Source of the DNA: Marinomonas algicola | Lineage (GTDB): Bacteria > Pseudomonadota > Gammaproteobacteria > Pseudomonadales > Marinomonadaceae | Length of the DNA stretch: 64,000 nt | Direction: 5' to 3' | Assembly (NCBI RefSeq): GCF_014805825.1 | Contig: NZ_CP061941.1 | Coordinates: forward strand, 1,488,001 to 1,552,000 | Shown: positions 44,531-53,905 of the stretch, piece after piece | Position numbering within the stretch: position 1 is the stretch's first letter | How the letters are laid out: each line of letters starts with the position of its first letter | Program-made: the position numbers and the translations under genes | The notes under the pieces: model-generated | Told to the model about the DNA's origin: nothing | The model's input: the letters and a program-made list of their open reading frames with translations, nothing else | Database searches by the model: none

Positions 44531-44578
44531 TATTTATTCCTAATGTAAACCCAATAATAATCTTTACTGGGATACGAT

Positions 44579-45082
44579 TTATCCGCAGCATTTTTTAAAT
44601 TTTTTGTTTGAACCACAGTGACAAGGGTCATTTCGTCCAATATTCATGCTGGCTGATTTAATGAGGGGCGTATTGCCTTGAACTTCGTGTTCTCCTGAAA
44701 TGTAGTACCAAGACTGATGGATCTTTTTAAAAAGTGATCGCTCAGAAAGTCGGCCAATGTGTTTGCCTTCTTTGAAATGAGCGCAAAATGATACCATTCC
44801 GGTTTTATCTTTCTCATTACCTTCAAGTGTTTCTAAAATCTCCAGCTTTATCCATTGAGTATGATCGTTACTCTCAGATATGTCTTTCTCAGTTTGTTCC
44901 GAGGCGTCTTCAAGTTGTTGTGTTTGTTGAACGTAACGAAAGTTTTTTAACGCAAATGCGGAATACCGCGATCTCATCAATGCCTCAGCCGTTGGTGCTG
45001 TGCCAGGATTGTTGTGATACATTGCACAACACATTTCATAGGGGAGTGCTGTTCCGCACGGGCAATTATTCGGTGCTGGCAT
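44579..45082 (-). CDS. YchJ-family (UPF0225) SEC-C protein
   Basis: 167-residue cytosolic protein of unknown function. The ATG at 45082 (MPAPNNCPCGTALPYEMCCA) is chosen because AGAGGA lies 9 nt upstream; the longer frame has no support. It carries two SEC-C-like zinc motifs, an N-terminal CPCG...CC and a C-terminal RNDPCHCGSNKKFKKCCG, flanking a YchJ core (ALMRSRYSAFALKNFRYVQQ, FCAHFKEGKHIGRLSERSLF). It is divergent from sbcB with an 80-bp gap. Confidence 0.9.
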   Translation of the reverse strand: MPAPNNCPCGTALPYEMCCAMYHNNPGTAPTAEALMRSRYSAFALKNFRYVQQTQQLEDASEQTEKDISESNDHTQWIKLEILETLEGNEKDKTGMVSFCAHFKEGKHIGRLSERSLFKKIHQSWYYISGEHEVQGNTPLIKSASMNIGRNDPCHCGSNKKFKKCCG

Positions 45083-45162
45083 ATTATATGTTCCTCTTGT
45101 CGCCAAAAATTTCCCAAGGTGCGTATAATACCTTTTATTTTAATGTCTAACAGGAATAATTA

Positions 45163-46623
45163 GTGACTTCTTCAGCACCTACCTCGTTTTTTTGGTTCGA
45201 CTTTGAAACAACGGGCGTTGACCCAGCTAAAGATAGGCCAATGCAGTTTGCAGGGATCAGAACGGATTTAGAGTTCAATGTGATTGGTGAGCCAATTATG
45301 TTTTATTGTCGACTCGCTGATGACGTATTGCCAAATCCAGAAGCGTGTTTATTGACTGGTATTACCCCACAGGACGCCAATAGAGAAGGGCTGTGTGAAG
45401 CCGAGTTTATGCAAGCTATTGAGCAAGAAATGTCTGTCCCTGGTACCTGTTCATTAGGGTATAACACCTTAAGGTTTGATGATGAAGTGGTTCGTTTTGG
45501 CTTCTATCGAAATTTTATCGACCCTTATGCGCGTGAATGGCAAAACAATTGCTCACGCTGGGATGTGATTGACTTAGTTCGTATGGCTTATGCTATTCGA
45601 CCTGACGGTATTAAATGGCCGCAGGATGATGAGGGTAATGTCTCACTCAAGTTGGAAGCCTTAACAAAAGCCAACGGTATTAGTCATGAGCAAGCGCATG
45701 ACGCATTATCGGATGTGTATGGCACCATTGAAATGGCGAAGTTGATTCAACAAGTCCATCCTAAATTATTTGCTTACTATTTTAAAATGCGGCAGAAATC
45801 CGAGCTGCAAAATTTTATTAACCCTCTAAAAATGACGCCTTTCTTACATATATCAGGTATGTTTGGACGTGAGAAAAAGTACGCTGCATTTGTCGCTCCT
45901 GTCGCCCCACATCCGACCAATAAAAACGGTGTGGTGGTTTTTGACTTAATGGCTGATGCGCAACAATTGCTTGATTTGTCTGTGGATGAACTACGCCACG
46001 GGGTATTCAGTAAAACAGAATCACTGGATGGGAAACCTCGTATTCCTCTGAAGGTTCTACACTATAATCGCTGTCCAGCGGTTGCGCCTAGTGCATTTCT
46101 CAAAGATCATGCTGTGGTAGAAAGATTGCAGCTAGATGGTGAGTTATGTCGTCGGAATTTGTCCATTATTAAATCAACACATGGACTGGTAGAAAAGCTC
46201 ACTCAGGTCTTCCATCAAGAAAATTTACCGATTCATAAAGATCCTGATCATATGCTTTATTCCGGTGGTTTTTTTTCGAATGATGACAAGAAGCGTATGG
46301 AAGAAATAAGAGAAACTCCTAGTGATTGCCTGAATGAATTATCATTATCCTTTGATGATCGACGGTTACCTGAAATGCTAATGCGCTATATCGGGCGTAA
46401 TTATCCGGACCAATTGTCTGATGCCCAGCGTATTGAATGGGAAGAATATAGACGATTCCGCTTATTAGAGGCTGAAGGGGGCGGTAGCATTTATATGGAC
46501 GCCTATTTTGCACAATTAAATGACATAGCGCAGCGCAGTGAATTAACTAATACTAAGCAGATTATGTTGCAAGATTTAGCCGATTATGGCCAAAGTATTT
46601 ATCCCTTAAATGAAGATTATTAA
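45163..46623 (+). CDS. sbcB: Exodeoxyribonuclease I
   Basis: 3'-5' single-strand DNA exonuclease in recombination and mismatch repair. GTG start. The 486-residue protein has the DEDD exonuclease motifs: FFWFDFETTGVDPAKDRPMQ (D, E), GYNTLRFDDEVVRFGFYRNF (D), AHDALSDVYGTIEMAKLI (H, D). The C-terminal SH3-like and helical domains (LHYNRCPAVAPSAFLKDHAV; ERIEWEEYRR-type segment) match ExoI. The length is normal. It is followed 15 bp on by the AI-2E-family gene. Confidence 0.96.
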   Translation: MTSSAPTSFFWFDFETTGVDPAKDRPMQFAGIRTDLEFNVIGEPIMFYCRLADDVLPNPEACLLTGITPQDANREGLCEAEFMQAIEQEMSVPGTCSLGYNTLRFDDEVVRFGFYRNFIDPYAREWQNNCSRWDVIDLVRMAYAIRPDGIKWPQDDEGNVSLKLEALTKANGISHEQAHDALSDVYGTIEMAKLIQQVHPKLFAYYFKMRQKSELQNFINPLKMTPFLHISGMFGREKKYAAFVAPVAPHPTNKNGVVVFDLMADAQQLLDLSVDELRHGVFSKTESLDGKPRIPLKVLHYNRCPAVAPSAFLKDHAVVERLQLDGELCRRNLSIIKSTHGLVEKLTQVFHQENLPIHKDPDHMLYSGGFFSNDDKKRMEEIRETPSDCLNELSLSFDDRRLPEMLMRYIGRNYPDQLSDAQRIEWEEYRRFRLLEAEGGGSIYMDAYFAQLNDIAQRSELTNTKQIMLQDLADYGQSIYPLNEDY

Positions 46624-46638
46624 TACGTAGGTAATTGA

Positions 46639-47661
46639 ATGAGTGAGTTGAATCGAGGCGTCTCTTGGTTGGTTAGCTTGGCTGCACTGGTGATTATTAT
46701 TGCAGGCTTGAAATCCGCGTCTGAAGTTGTTGTTCCTTTAATGTTGTCTGCGTTTATTGCCATTATTTGTGCGCCCATGCTGTCCGCTTTACGCAGGAAG
46801 AATGTGCCAACTTGGCTGGCAATTCTTCTGATTGTTACCTTGATCATGTTGAGTGTTAGTTCGCTTGGGGTATTTGTTGGCGCGTCGTTAGACGGTTTTA
46901 ATCAGCAGCTTCCTAGCTATAAAGCAGGCATGATAAAAGAGCTTGATGGCGTTATTACTTTTGCAAATAGTATAGGGCTGCATATTTCTGAGGAGCAGGT
47001 AAGGGGGTATTTTGACCCTTCTATATTAATGCAGATGGTGGCCAATACACTTAGCGGACTTGGAAATGTTTTAACAAACACATTCTTGGTTATTATGACT
47101 GTAGTATTTATGTTATTTGAGGCCGCAGACTTCCCAGAAAAACTGTCGCATGCTTTAGGTGATGCTCGTGCATCTCTAAAGAATTTTAAAGATTTTGCTA
47201 ATGCTGTAAATCGTTATTTGGCAATCAAAACAAGTGTGAGCATTCTAACGGGTTGTGTTGTCAGTATATGGCTGTATGTTTTAGGGGTGGATTTTCCGAT
47301 ATTATGGGGCGTTTCCGCTTTTTTGCTTAACTTCGTGCCTAACATTGGTTCTATTATCGCGGCCATTCCTGCCGTCATGCTGGCGTTTGTTCAATTAGGT
47401 GGTTTAGCAGCTGGTTTAACGGGGCTTGGTTTTGTCGTAATTAATTTAGTCGTAGGTAATATCATTGAGCCGCGTTACATGGGCAAAGGCTTGGGGCTCT
47501 CAACCTTGGTCGTTTTTCTGTCATTGTTATTGTGGGGGTGGGTCTTTGGTCCCGTAGGAATGTTGTTATCCATTCCATTAACCATCATTGTTAAAATTGC
47601 AATGGAAGCAAACCCAAAAACGCATTGGGTTGCGGTTATTCTAGATGATCATAAAAGTTAA
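46639..47661 (+). CDS. AI-2E family transporter (TqsA/PerM-like)
   Basis: 340-residue inner-membrane protein with about seven or eight helices. The family pattern is clear: VPLMLSAFIAIICAPMLSAL near the N-terminus, a soluble loop, then NRYLAIKTSVSILTGCVVSI, LLNFVPNIGSIIAAIPAVML and GNIIEPRYMGKGLGLSTLVV. Members export autoinducer-2 or transport ions (PerM); the substrate cannot be told from sequence. It is probably co-transcribed with sbcB. Confidence 0.9.
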   Translation: MSELNRGVSWLVSLAALVIIIAGLKSASEVVVPLMLSAFIAIICAPMLSALRRKNVPTWLAILLIVTLIMLSVSSLGVFVGASLDGFNQQLPSYKAGMIKELDGVITFANSIGLHISEEQVRGYFDPSILMQMVANTLSGLGNVLTNTFLVIMTVVFMLFEAADFPEKLSHALGDARASLKNFKDFANAVNRYLAIKTSVSILTGCVVSIWLYVLGVDFPILWGVSAFLLNFVPNIGSIIAAIPAVMLAFVQLGGLAAGLTGLGFVVINLVVGNIIEPRYMGKGLGLSTLVVFLSLLLWGWVFGPVGMLLSIPLTIIVKIAMEANPKTHWVAVILDDHKS

Positions 47662-47694
47662 CTAGAACTTATAGTATGTAATACTTTGCTCCAC

Positions 47695-47730
47695 CTCTTA
47701 CGGTTTAGCTAATTCGTTATTCCGTAAGAG
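47695..47730 (+). other. Hairpin after the AI-2E gene
   Basis: A 9-bp stem (CTCTTACGG 47695-47703, CCGTAAGAG 47722-47730) has an 18-nt loop. No T-run follows directly, so it may be a weak or Rho-assisted terminator or an mRNA 3' stabiliser. Confidence 0.45.
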
Positions 47731-47776
47731 ATGAATAATTGTTTTGTAGGTTGAATACATCGCATTTGTATGAGAC

Positions 47777-47804
47777 TTGACAAAATGAACCTTTACGCTT
47801 TAAT
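47777..47804 (+). promoter_or_regulatory. Probable sigma-70 promoter of deaD
   Basis: TTGACA at 47777-47782, 16-nt spacer, TTTAAT at 47799-47804 (5 of 6 match to TATAAT). This predicts a leader of roughly 135 nt before the deaD ATG, the kind of long 5' UTR seen on cold-shock helicase mRNAs. The 284-bp gap holds no ORF. Confidence 0.5.
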
Positions 47805-47945
47805 TAATTTGGTTCTTGAGAAAATCACGCTGGCGTATTTTTTATAATTGTTGTAGTATTCGTCACCGAGTTTTTTCCTCGAGTATTTGTAAGGCTATTC
47901 AAATTGAATGGGCCTTGCCCCACCAATTAAAAGGTATTCATTTAC

Positions 47946-49832
47946 ATGTCTGACGCTGATATTCAGCCTACATTTGTTTCGTTGGGCCTTGCTGCCCCTA
48001 TTCTTAAAGCGGTTGCTGATCTCGGTTACGAGCAGCCATCGGCTATCCAAGCGCAAAGTATTCCATTTTTATTAGAAGGTCACGATCTTCTAGGGCAAGC
48101 GCAGACGGGTACTGGTAAGACAGCGGCGTTTGCGCTACCGTTGTTATCGCGCATAGACGTAACAGATAAAACAACTCAATTATTGGTGCTTGCGCCAACT
48201 CGTGAGTTGGCAATACAAGTTTCCGAAGCATTTCAAAGTTATGCTCGCCACTTACCTGATTTTCATGTTTTGCCTATTTATGGCGGCATGTCATACGACA
48301 CACAACTGCGTCAACTGCGTCGTGGTGTTCAAGTCGTTGTTGGTACACCGGGTCGAGTTATGGACCACATCCGCCGTAAGACCTTAAAGCTTGATGGTAT
48401 CAAAGCTTTAGTGCTTGATGAAGCGGATGAAATGCTACGTATGGGATTCATCGACGATGTTGAATGGATTCTTGAGCAGATTCCTGCACAGCGCCAAATC
48501 GCCTTGTTCTCTGCAACCATGCCAAATGTTATTCGACAAGTGGCAAATCGTCATTTGAATAATCCGAAAGAAGTGAAAATTGTCACTAAAACATCGACAG
48601 CGATGACGATTTCTCAAAAATACTGGCAAGTAAGTGGGCTTCATAAGCTTGATGCATTGACTCGTATTCTTGAGATGAGCGAACACGATGGTATGATAAT
48701 TTTTGTTCGTACTAAAGCCGCTACAGTAGAATTGGCAGAAAAACTAACGGCTCGTGGTCATGCTTGTGAAGCGTTGAACGGTGATATCAGTCAGAATCTA
48801 CGTGAACGTACAGTTGATCGCATTAAAAGTGGTCAAATTGACATCCTTGTTGCAACAGATGTTGTAGCTCGTGGTTTGGATGTTGAGCGGGTAAGTCATG
48901 TTGTTAACTATGACATTCCGTACGATACAGAGTCTTATGTTCACCGTATTGGTCGTACAGGGCGTGCTGGTCGTTCAGGTACCGCTATATTGTTTGTTGC
49001 GCCGCGTGAGCGTCGTATGTTGCAAGCCATTGAGCGTGCAACTCGTCAACCGATTGAAAAAATGCAATTGCCAACAGCCTCTGATATTAATCAGCAACGT
49101 GTAGAGCGTTTCAAGCAAGGCATTACGGACACAATTGATAATGTAAATTTGGATTTCTTTTTGGAGCTTGTTGAAAGTTATCAGAAAGAGAATGATCAAG
49201 ATCCAATTAAAGCAGCGGCGGCATTAGCTTATTTGGCTCAGGTTAAGTCTCCAATTTTGCTTAATGAAATGGAAGTTCGTCAAGAGCGTCGTGAGCGCAG
49301 TAACGATCGTAATGAGCGTCGCGAACGTCCAGAGCGTGGAGAGCGTCCACCACGTAAGCAAAATCCAGTTACCAAAGAACCGATGCCATTAAAAGATGAT
49401 CCAAGCATAGCGATGACTCGTTACGTTGTTCAAGTCGGGTATCGTGATGGTGTTAAACCTGGAAACATTGTAGGTGCTATTGCAAATGAAGCGGATATTG
49501 AAAGCCGTTACATTGGTCATATTGAAATCTATGAAGATTTTGCGACAGTCGATTTGCCAACTGATATTGCAAAAGAATCGATGCCAAAACTGTCATCGAC
49601 TCGCATCTGCGGTCAGAAAACAGATATTGCCGTACTTGAAGACGCTGATGCGTTAAATAATCGCGCGCCTTCTGCTCCTCGTCGTCCGCGTGAAGGTGGC
49701 GGTCGTCGTGATGGCGGTGGTCGTCGTGATGCTGGTCGTGGTGGTAATTCAGGCAGTGGTGAACGCCGTCGTCGCAGCAGTAACGATGCTGGTGGTGATA
49801 GACGTCCTCGTCCCCCACGTCGTGACAGCTAA
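47946..49832 (+). CDS. deaD: DEAD-box RNA helicase DeaD/CsdA
   Basis: ATP-dependent RNA helicase for ribosome assembly and cold-shock mRNA turnover. The 628-residue protein has all helicase motifs: Q motif region YEQPSAIQAQSIP, AQTGTGKTAAFALPL (I), PTRELA (Ia), VLDEADEML (II), LFSATMP (III), ATDVVARGLDVERV (V), HRIGRTGRAGRSG (VI). After the core comes an Arg/Glu-rich linker (ERRERSNDRNERRERPERGE), an RNA-binding module of the DbpA/CsdA type (YVVQVGYRDGVKPGNIVGAI), and an RGG-like Gly/Arg tail. DeaD rather than SrmB or RhlB because of length and C-terminal domains. Confidence 0.95.
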   Translation: MSDADIQPTFVSLGLAAPILKAVADLGYEQPSAIQAQSIPFLLEGHDLLGQAQTGTGKTAAFALPLLSRIDVTDKTTQLLVLAPTRELAIQVSEAFQSYARHLPDFHVLPIYGGMSYDTQLRQLRRGVQVVVGTPGRVMDHIRRKTLKLDGIKALVLDEADEMLRMGFIDDVEWILEQIPAQRQIALFSATMPNVIRQVANRHLNNPKEVKIVTKTSTAMTISQKYWQVSGLHKLDALTRILEMSEHDGMIIFVRTKAATVELAEKLTARGHACEALNGDISQNLRERTVDRIKSGQIDILVATDVVARGLDVERVSHVVNYDIPYDTESYVHRIGRTGRAGRSGTAILFVAPRERRMLQAIERATRQPIEKMQLPTASDINQQRVERFKQGITDTIDNVNLDFFLELVESYQKENDQDPIKAAAALAYLAQVKSPILLNEMEVRQERRERSNDRNERRERPERGERPPRKQNPVTKEPMPLKDDPSIAMTRYVVQVGYRDGVKPGNIVGAIANEADIESRYIGHIEIYEDFATVDLPTDIAKESMPKLSSTRICGQKTDIAVLEDADALNNRAPSAPRRPREGGGRRDGGGRRDAGRGGNSGSGERRRRSSNDAGGDRRPRPPRRDS

Positions 49833-49847
49833 TTCTTGATGAGTTTC

Positions 49848-49877
49848 AAAAAAGGCCGCTTTATGCGGTCTTTTTTT
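49848..49877 (+). terminator. Intrinsic terminator of deaD
   Basis: Stem AGGCCGC / GCGGTCT (one G-U pair) with a 5-nt loop, flanked by an A-run before and seven T residues after. Confidence 0.88.
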
Positions 49878-49951
49878 ATGTCTCTATCTGTTGAAATGTT
49901 GCCGGCTGTGGGAAAATAGCTTACAAAATCATTCAAAGGTATGACGTTGAT

Positions 49952-51919
49952 ATGGCTGTTGATGACGAAAATAAGAATAAAATCTATATTACTCCTTTCT
50001 TGTTTATTTTAAATGGGGCCTTTTTACTTCTCTTATTCTATTTTTTAACGAGAATAATTTTTTACACTTATAATAAATATCAATTTCTAAATCAAGATCT
50101 GTATTCTATTGGGTATGCTTTTCTGCATGGTGTTCGTTTTGATGCGGCGTCCATTGCATTAATGAATGCACCATTGGTATTAAGTTTATTTATTTTGGTG
50201 TGGTTTAAAAATTGGCATCGCTTTACTCTTAACTTTACTTTTGCTTACTTCGCTATTGTTAATTCTTTATCGTTAATCGTAAATCTAATTGACACTGTGT
50301 ATTTTCCTTTTGTTGGAAGACGAAGTGGTTTAGAGGTTCTCTCAATGATGAGAGACGTTTCTATGCAAGGCCCTCAAATTTTATTGGATTATTGGTGGTT
50401 TTGTTCTATTGGCGTGACAATATTATTGTTTTTTATTGCGGCGCTGATTTCCATTAAAAATAGAGTGCCAAGTATTGAAAAAGGAGTGGGGACGTATTTT
50501 TTTGTATGTGGTTTAATTGTCGTTAGCTTTGTTTTTTCGGCAAGAGGCGGGTTGCAAGCCAAACCAATTCGTAGTTTGCACGCCTATGCGTGGCCTAATT
50601 CAGAGTTGGGGTCTTTGGTATTGAATACCCCTTTTACTCTGATGAGAGAATCCACAACTAACATCAAGAGAATGACGTTTTTTCAATCTGAGTCAGTGGC
50701 TCATAAGGTGGTAGAGCCAGTTCATCAAAGTGCTGATCTTGTTGAAAAGGATGCGTCAGACTCACAACTTGCTTTGAAAGAAATGCCTCCCCAAAATGTG
50801 GTTGTGATCCTTCTGGAAAGCTTTAGCCTAGAGTATTTTGGTGAGCCATATGGTAAGACAAATTATGTTCCATTTTTAACGACTTTAACGGAGAAAGGGC
50901 GCTTTTACCCTAATGGCATCGCAAACGGTAGGCGCTCTATTGAAGCCATACCGTCCGTTTTTTCAGGTATACCGTCTTTAATGTCAGAAGCGTTTATGCG
51001 TTCTCCCTTTCAATCCAATAAAGTCTATGGGATAGGTGAAATTCTGAAGGCGCATGGTTATCAGACGGCGTTCTTTCATGGTGCTAAAAATGGCAGTATG
51101 TATTTTGATGATACGACTTATCGGCTTGGCTTTGACGAATATTATGGTTTAGATGAGTACCCAAATTCAGATGATTATGATGGCCAATGGGGAATATTTG
51201 ATGAGCCTTTCTTGCAGTTCACCGCTGGCAAAATAGACGAATTAGAGCCTCCTTTTTTGGCTGGGGTTTTCACTATTAGCTCGCATCCGCCTTATACTTT
51301 GCCAGCCGAATATGAAAATGTGATGACTAATGGTGTAACACCTATGCATAATGTTGTGCAATATTCCGATTTGGCATTAAGGCGTTTCTTTGAGGCAGCC
51401 TCACAAAAAGAATGGTTTAACAATACTTTGTTTGTTATTACAGCGGACCATACTTCAGATAATTTCGATAAACGTTTTGGCACGCCTATGGGGCGACATC
51501 AAATACCGATTCTTCTGTATCACCCAAATGGCATGATTAAGCCAGAAACTGTTCAAGAAGTGGCGCAACAAGTGGATATTCCGGCCACAATAATTGATTA
51601 CCTGAAGCTACCAGAGAAAGATAAACTGATGCCTTTTGGTCGATCTCTTTTGCAGCCTGCACCATTTGGAGAGGCGATTATAAGAGAAGGAGGGGCTTAT
51701 TGGCTTATACTGGATGATCAGTATATGAAGCTGACCTTTGATGGTTTGCCTGTTTATGACATGGGCAAACTGCCTGAGACATTCCATATAAAATCTAAGT
51801 CGGATAACCCCCAACCAGAACGACTATTAAGAGAGCGTATTAATGCATACGTTCAACTGTATATTAATGGCTTAATTGATAATAACCATTACCCAAATTT
51901 AGCAAAAGAAACTCAATAG
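49952..51919 (+). CDS. LTA synthase/OpgB-like sulfatase-fold membrane protein
   Basis: 655-residue inner-membrane protein. Five hydrophobic helices fill residues ~15-200, followed by a large periplasmic sulfatase domain (~275-600). PQNVVVILLESFSLEYFGEP gives the first metal Glu; PNGIANGRRSIEAIPSVFSG holds the nucleophile position as Ser where LtaS has Thr; FVITADHTSDNFDKRFGTPM and GRHQIPILLYHP give the remaining metal ligands. Gram-negative relatives transfer phosphoglycerol or phosphoethanolamine to glucans or lipids; the acceptor here is unknown. It is followed 7 bp later by pyrC, so the two are probably co-transcribed. Confidence 0.9.
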   Translation: MAVDDENKNKIYITPFLFILNGAFLLLLFYFLTRIIFYTYNKYQFLNQDLYSIGYAFLHGVRFDAASIALMNAPLVLSLFILVWFKNWHRFTLNFTFAYFAIVNSLSLIVNLIDTVYFPFVGRRSGLEVLSMMRDVSMQGPQILLDYWWFCSIGVTILLFFIAALISIKNRVPSIEKGVGTYFFVCGLIVVSFVFSARGGLQAKPIRSLHAYAWPNSELGSLVLNTPFTLMRESTTNIKRMTFFQSESVAHKVVEPVHQSADLVEKDASDSQLALKEMPPQNVVVILLESFSLEYFGEPYGKTNYVPFLTTLTEKGRFYPNGIANGRRSIEAIPSVFSGIPSLMSEAFMRSPFQSNKVYGIGEILKAHGYQTAFFHGAKNGSMYFDDTTYRLGFDEYYGLDEYPNSDDYDGQWGIFDEPFLQFTAGKIDELEPPFLAGVFTISSHPPYTLPAEYENVMTNGVTPMHNVVQYSDLALRRFFEAASQKEWFNNTLFVITADHTSDNFDKRFGTPMGRHQIPILLYHPNGMIKPETVQEVAQQVDIPATIIDYLKLPEKDKLMPFGRSLLQPAPFGEAIIREGGAYWLILDDQYMKLTFDGLPVYDMGKLPETFHIKSKSDNPQPERLLRERINAYVQLYINGLIDNNHYPNLAKETQ

Positions 51920-51926
51920 GCAGAGT

Positions 51927-52961
51927 ATGAATCAAATTACGATAATAAAACCGGATGATTGGCATTTACATTTTCGAGATGGGGATATGTTGCAAGAAAC
52001 GGTGCCAGCTACGGCTCGCTGTTTCTCACGAGCTGTTGTTATGCCAAATTTGGTGCCACCAGTAACAACGGGAGCGCTGGTTGCAGAGTATCGTCAAAGA
52101 ATTGTATCTGCTATCCCTCAGGGCGCTTCCTTTTCCCCTTTAATGACAATTTACCTAACGGATAAAACGACAGTTCAAGACATTCAAGAGGCGAAAGCAG
52201 CTGGCGCGGTAGCGGCAAAAATGTACCCTGCTGGTGCAACCACCAACTCGGATTCAGGCGTAAACTCATTGGATTCATTGTATCCGGTATTTGAGGCCTT
52301 GGCAGAGCACGATATGCTGTTGTTGATTCATGGAGAAGTGACGCAAAAGCACATTGATATATTTGATCGAGAAAAAGCGTTTATTGATCAGCACATGGTA
52401 AAAATTGTTGAGCGAGTGCCACAACTAAAAGTGGTCTTTGAGCACATTACAACAGCGGATGCCGCCGAGTTTGTTCTATCCGCTCGTGTTGGTGTTGCTG
52501 CAACGATTACACCGCAGCACTTATTGCTGAATCGTAATGATATGCTGGATGGTGGAATTCGCCCTCATAACTATTGTTTACCTATCCTAAAGCGCCAGTC
52601 TCATCAAGAAGCACTTCGAGCCGTTGTTGCGTCGGGTTCTAACAAATTTTTTCTCGGGACCGACTCTGCACCTCATGCCAAACACAGGAAAGAATCTGAT
52701 TGCGGTTGCGCTGGCTGTTACAGCGCATGGTCGGCACTAGAGCTTTATGCACAGGTGTTTGAGGAGTTGGGAGCCTTGGATAAACTAGAGGGTTTTGCCA
52801 GTACTCATGGCGCTGATTTTTATGGTCTTGCCCGTAACACAGAAACGGTTACCTTAGTGAAAGAGTCTTGGACTGTTCCCGAAAGTATTACCTTGCCAGA
52901 TGGTGACTTGATCGTGCCGTTTTTTGCTGGTAAACAGGTTGCTTGGAAGTTAAAAGCTTAA
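51927..52961 (+). CDS. pyrC: Dihydroorotase, type II
   Basis: Cyclises carbamoyl-aspartate to dihydroorotate in pyrimidine synthesis. The 344-residue protein matches the E. coli PyrC class. Metal ligands: DDWHLHFRDGDML (HxH), AAKMYPAGATTNSDSGV (the Lys that is carboxylated), LLIHGEV, VFEHITT and FFLGTDSAPHAKHRKES (Asp). CGCAGCYSA is typical of the class. A hairpin follows between pyrC and the convergent Nudix gene. Confidence 0.97.
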   Translation: MNQITIIKPDDWHLHFRDGDMLQETVPATARCFSRAVVMPNLVPPVTTGALVAEYRQRIVSAIPQGASFSPLMTIYLTDKTTVQDIQEAKAAGAVAAKMYPAGATTNSDSGVNSLDSLYPVFEALAEHDMLLLIHGEVTQKHIDIFDREKAFIDQHMVKIVERVPQLKVVFEHITTADAAEFVLSARVGVAATITPQHLLLNRNDMLDGGIRPHNYCLPILKRQSHQEALRAVVASGSNKFFLGTDSAPHAKHRKESDCGCAGCYSAWSALELYAQVFEELGALDKLEGFASTHGADFYGLARNTETVTLVKESWTVPESITLPDGDLIVPFFAGKQVAWKLKA

Positions 52962-53008
52962 CTCAATATCTTGACCAATGTGGCTATTAATTTGATCCTA
53001 GAGCGGAT

Positions 53009-53037
53009 GCTTTTATAATGCCAAATCTTATAAAAGC
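53009..53037 (+). terminator. Hairpin between pyrC and Nudix genes
   Basis: A perfect 10-bp stem (GCTTTTATAA 53009-53018, TTATAAAAGC 53028-53037) has a 9-nt loop; the right arm starts at the Nudix stop codon. The T-run after it on the plus strand is weak, so termination is likely but not certain. Confidence 0.5.
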
Positions 53038-53543
53038 TCTTCTACTATTTGTTTGAGTAAAAAGGTCTCTCGTTCAATCGACAGACCTTTTTTGGGGCTT
53101 CTAAGCATCGTATTTTCGTTATGCTCGATGGCTTTATGAATGTTTTTCCATACTGGTGTCATGCCATTTTGTATTTCGTATGTTTCTAAATTGGTAGACT
53201 TTAGTTGACTGTCAATATCACAAAGGTAGCAGTAAGACTTCATATGAACGATGTCAAAGCCTTCTTTGTGCCAAGGGCGGTACTCTTCATACCGACCAAA
53301 TTCGCGAATGTTTGTAATGCTATGCGCACCAGTTTCTTCCAGAAGCTCTCTTATTAAACCCTCAATATGACTTTCCCCTTTATCAATGCCACCACCAGGT
53401 AGGGTGTAGTCATGATACCTTTCTGTATATAAAAGAAGTATGTTTTCACCCTTAAGCACAATGCCTCGAGCGGCTTTTCGGGTAAACACAGAGCCCGATA
53501 AATCGGTGATGTCTGAATGAATAGAGGATCGTAATAATCTCAT
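53028..53543 (-). CDS. Nudix hydrolase
   Basis: 171-residue Nudix protein with unknown substrate. The Nudix box is complete: GGGIDKGESHIEGLIRELLEETGA (G-x5-E-x7-RELLEETG). Before it, RGIVLKGENILLLYTERYHD is the usual first strand pair. The C-terminal part has no recognised specificity motif. The gene lies 99 bp after tRNA-Leu on the same strand and converges with pyrC. Confidence 0.9.
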   Translation of the reverse strand: MRLLRSSIHSDITDLSGSVFTRKAARGIVLKGENILLLYTERYHDYTLPGGGIDKGESHIEGLIRELLEETGAHSITNIREFGRYEEYRPWHKEGFDIVHMKSYCYLCDIDSQLKSTNLETYEIQNGMTPVWKNIHKAIEHNENTMLRSPKKGLSIERETFLLKQIVEELL

Positions 53544-53642
53544 TAAATAAAACCTACTGAATTTCTTAGGATTGCTATAATTTAGATGCGGAAATGTTCA
53601 GTATTAATTTTATGAGACCGGAGAGGATTATCTAAGTATAAA

Positions 53643-53727
53643 TGGTGCGGATGGAGAGACTCGAACTCTCACGCCGTGAAGCACTGGAACCTAAATCCAG
53701 CGTGTCTACCAATTCCACCACATCCGC
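53643..53727 (-). tRNA. tRNA-Leu (anticodon UAG)
   Basis: 85-nt class II tRNA, read on the minus strand from GCGGATG (5' acceptor) to CATCCGCACCA. The acceptor stem pairs 7 of 7 and CCA is encoded. The D-loop has the AATTGGTAGA core. The anticodon stem CTGGA/TCCAG encloses TTTAGGT with anticodon TAG at 53693-53691. A long variable arm (TGCTTCACGGCGTG) and a T-arm with GTTCGAGTC confirm tRNA-Leu. Confidence 0.97.
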
Positions 53728-53905
53728 AAAAATGAAGTGACGAAATAATACTTGTTTTAAATTTATGTTCAAGTGTTTTTTTTCATTAAGATGAAAAAAA
53801 TTGATCTAAAGCATCCATATAAATCAAGAATGAGTGTAAGACATAGAAAGTAGAAAATGGTTTAATAATCAAATACTAATAAGGTCACTTTCTGGGTTGT
53901 ACTCT

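Noticed and set aside
49477..49818. 113-residue His/Asp-rich ORF on the minus strand
   Set aside because: It is antisense to the Gly/Arg-rich tail of deaD; the His/Asp richness mirrors CGT-type Arg codons read backwards.
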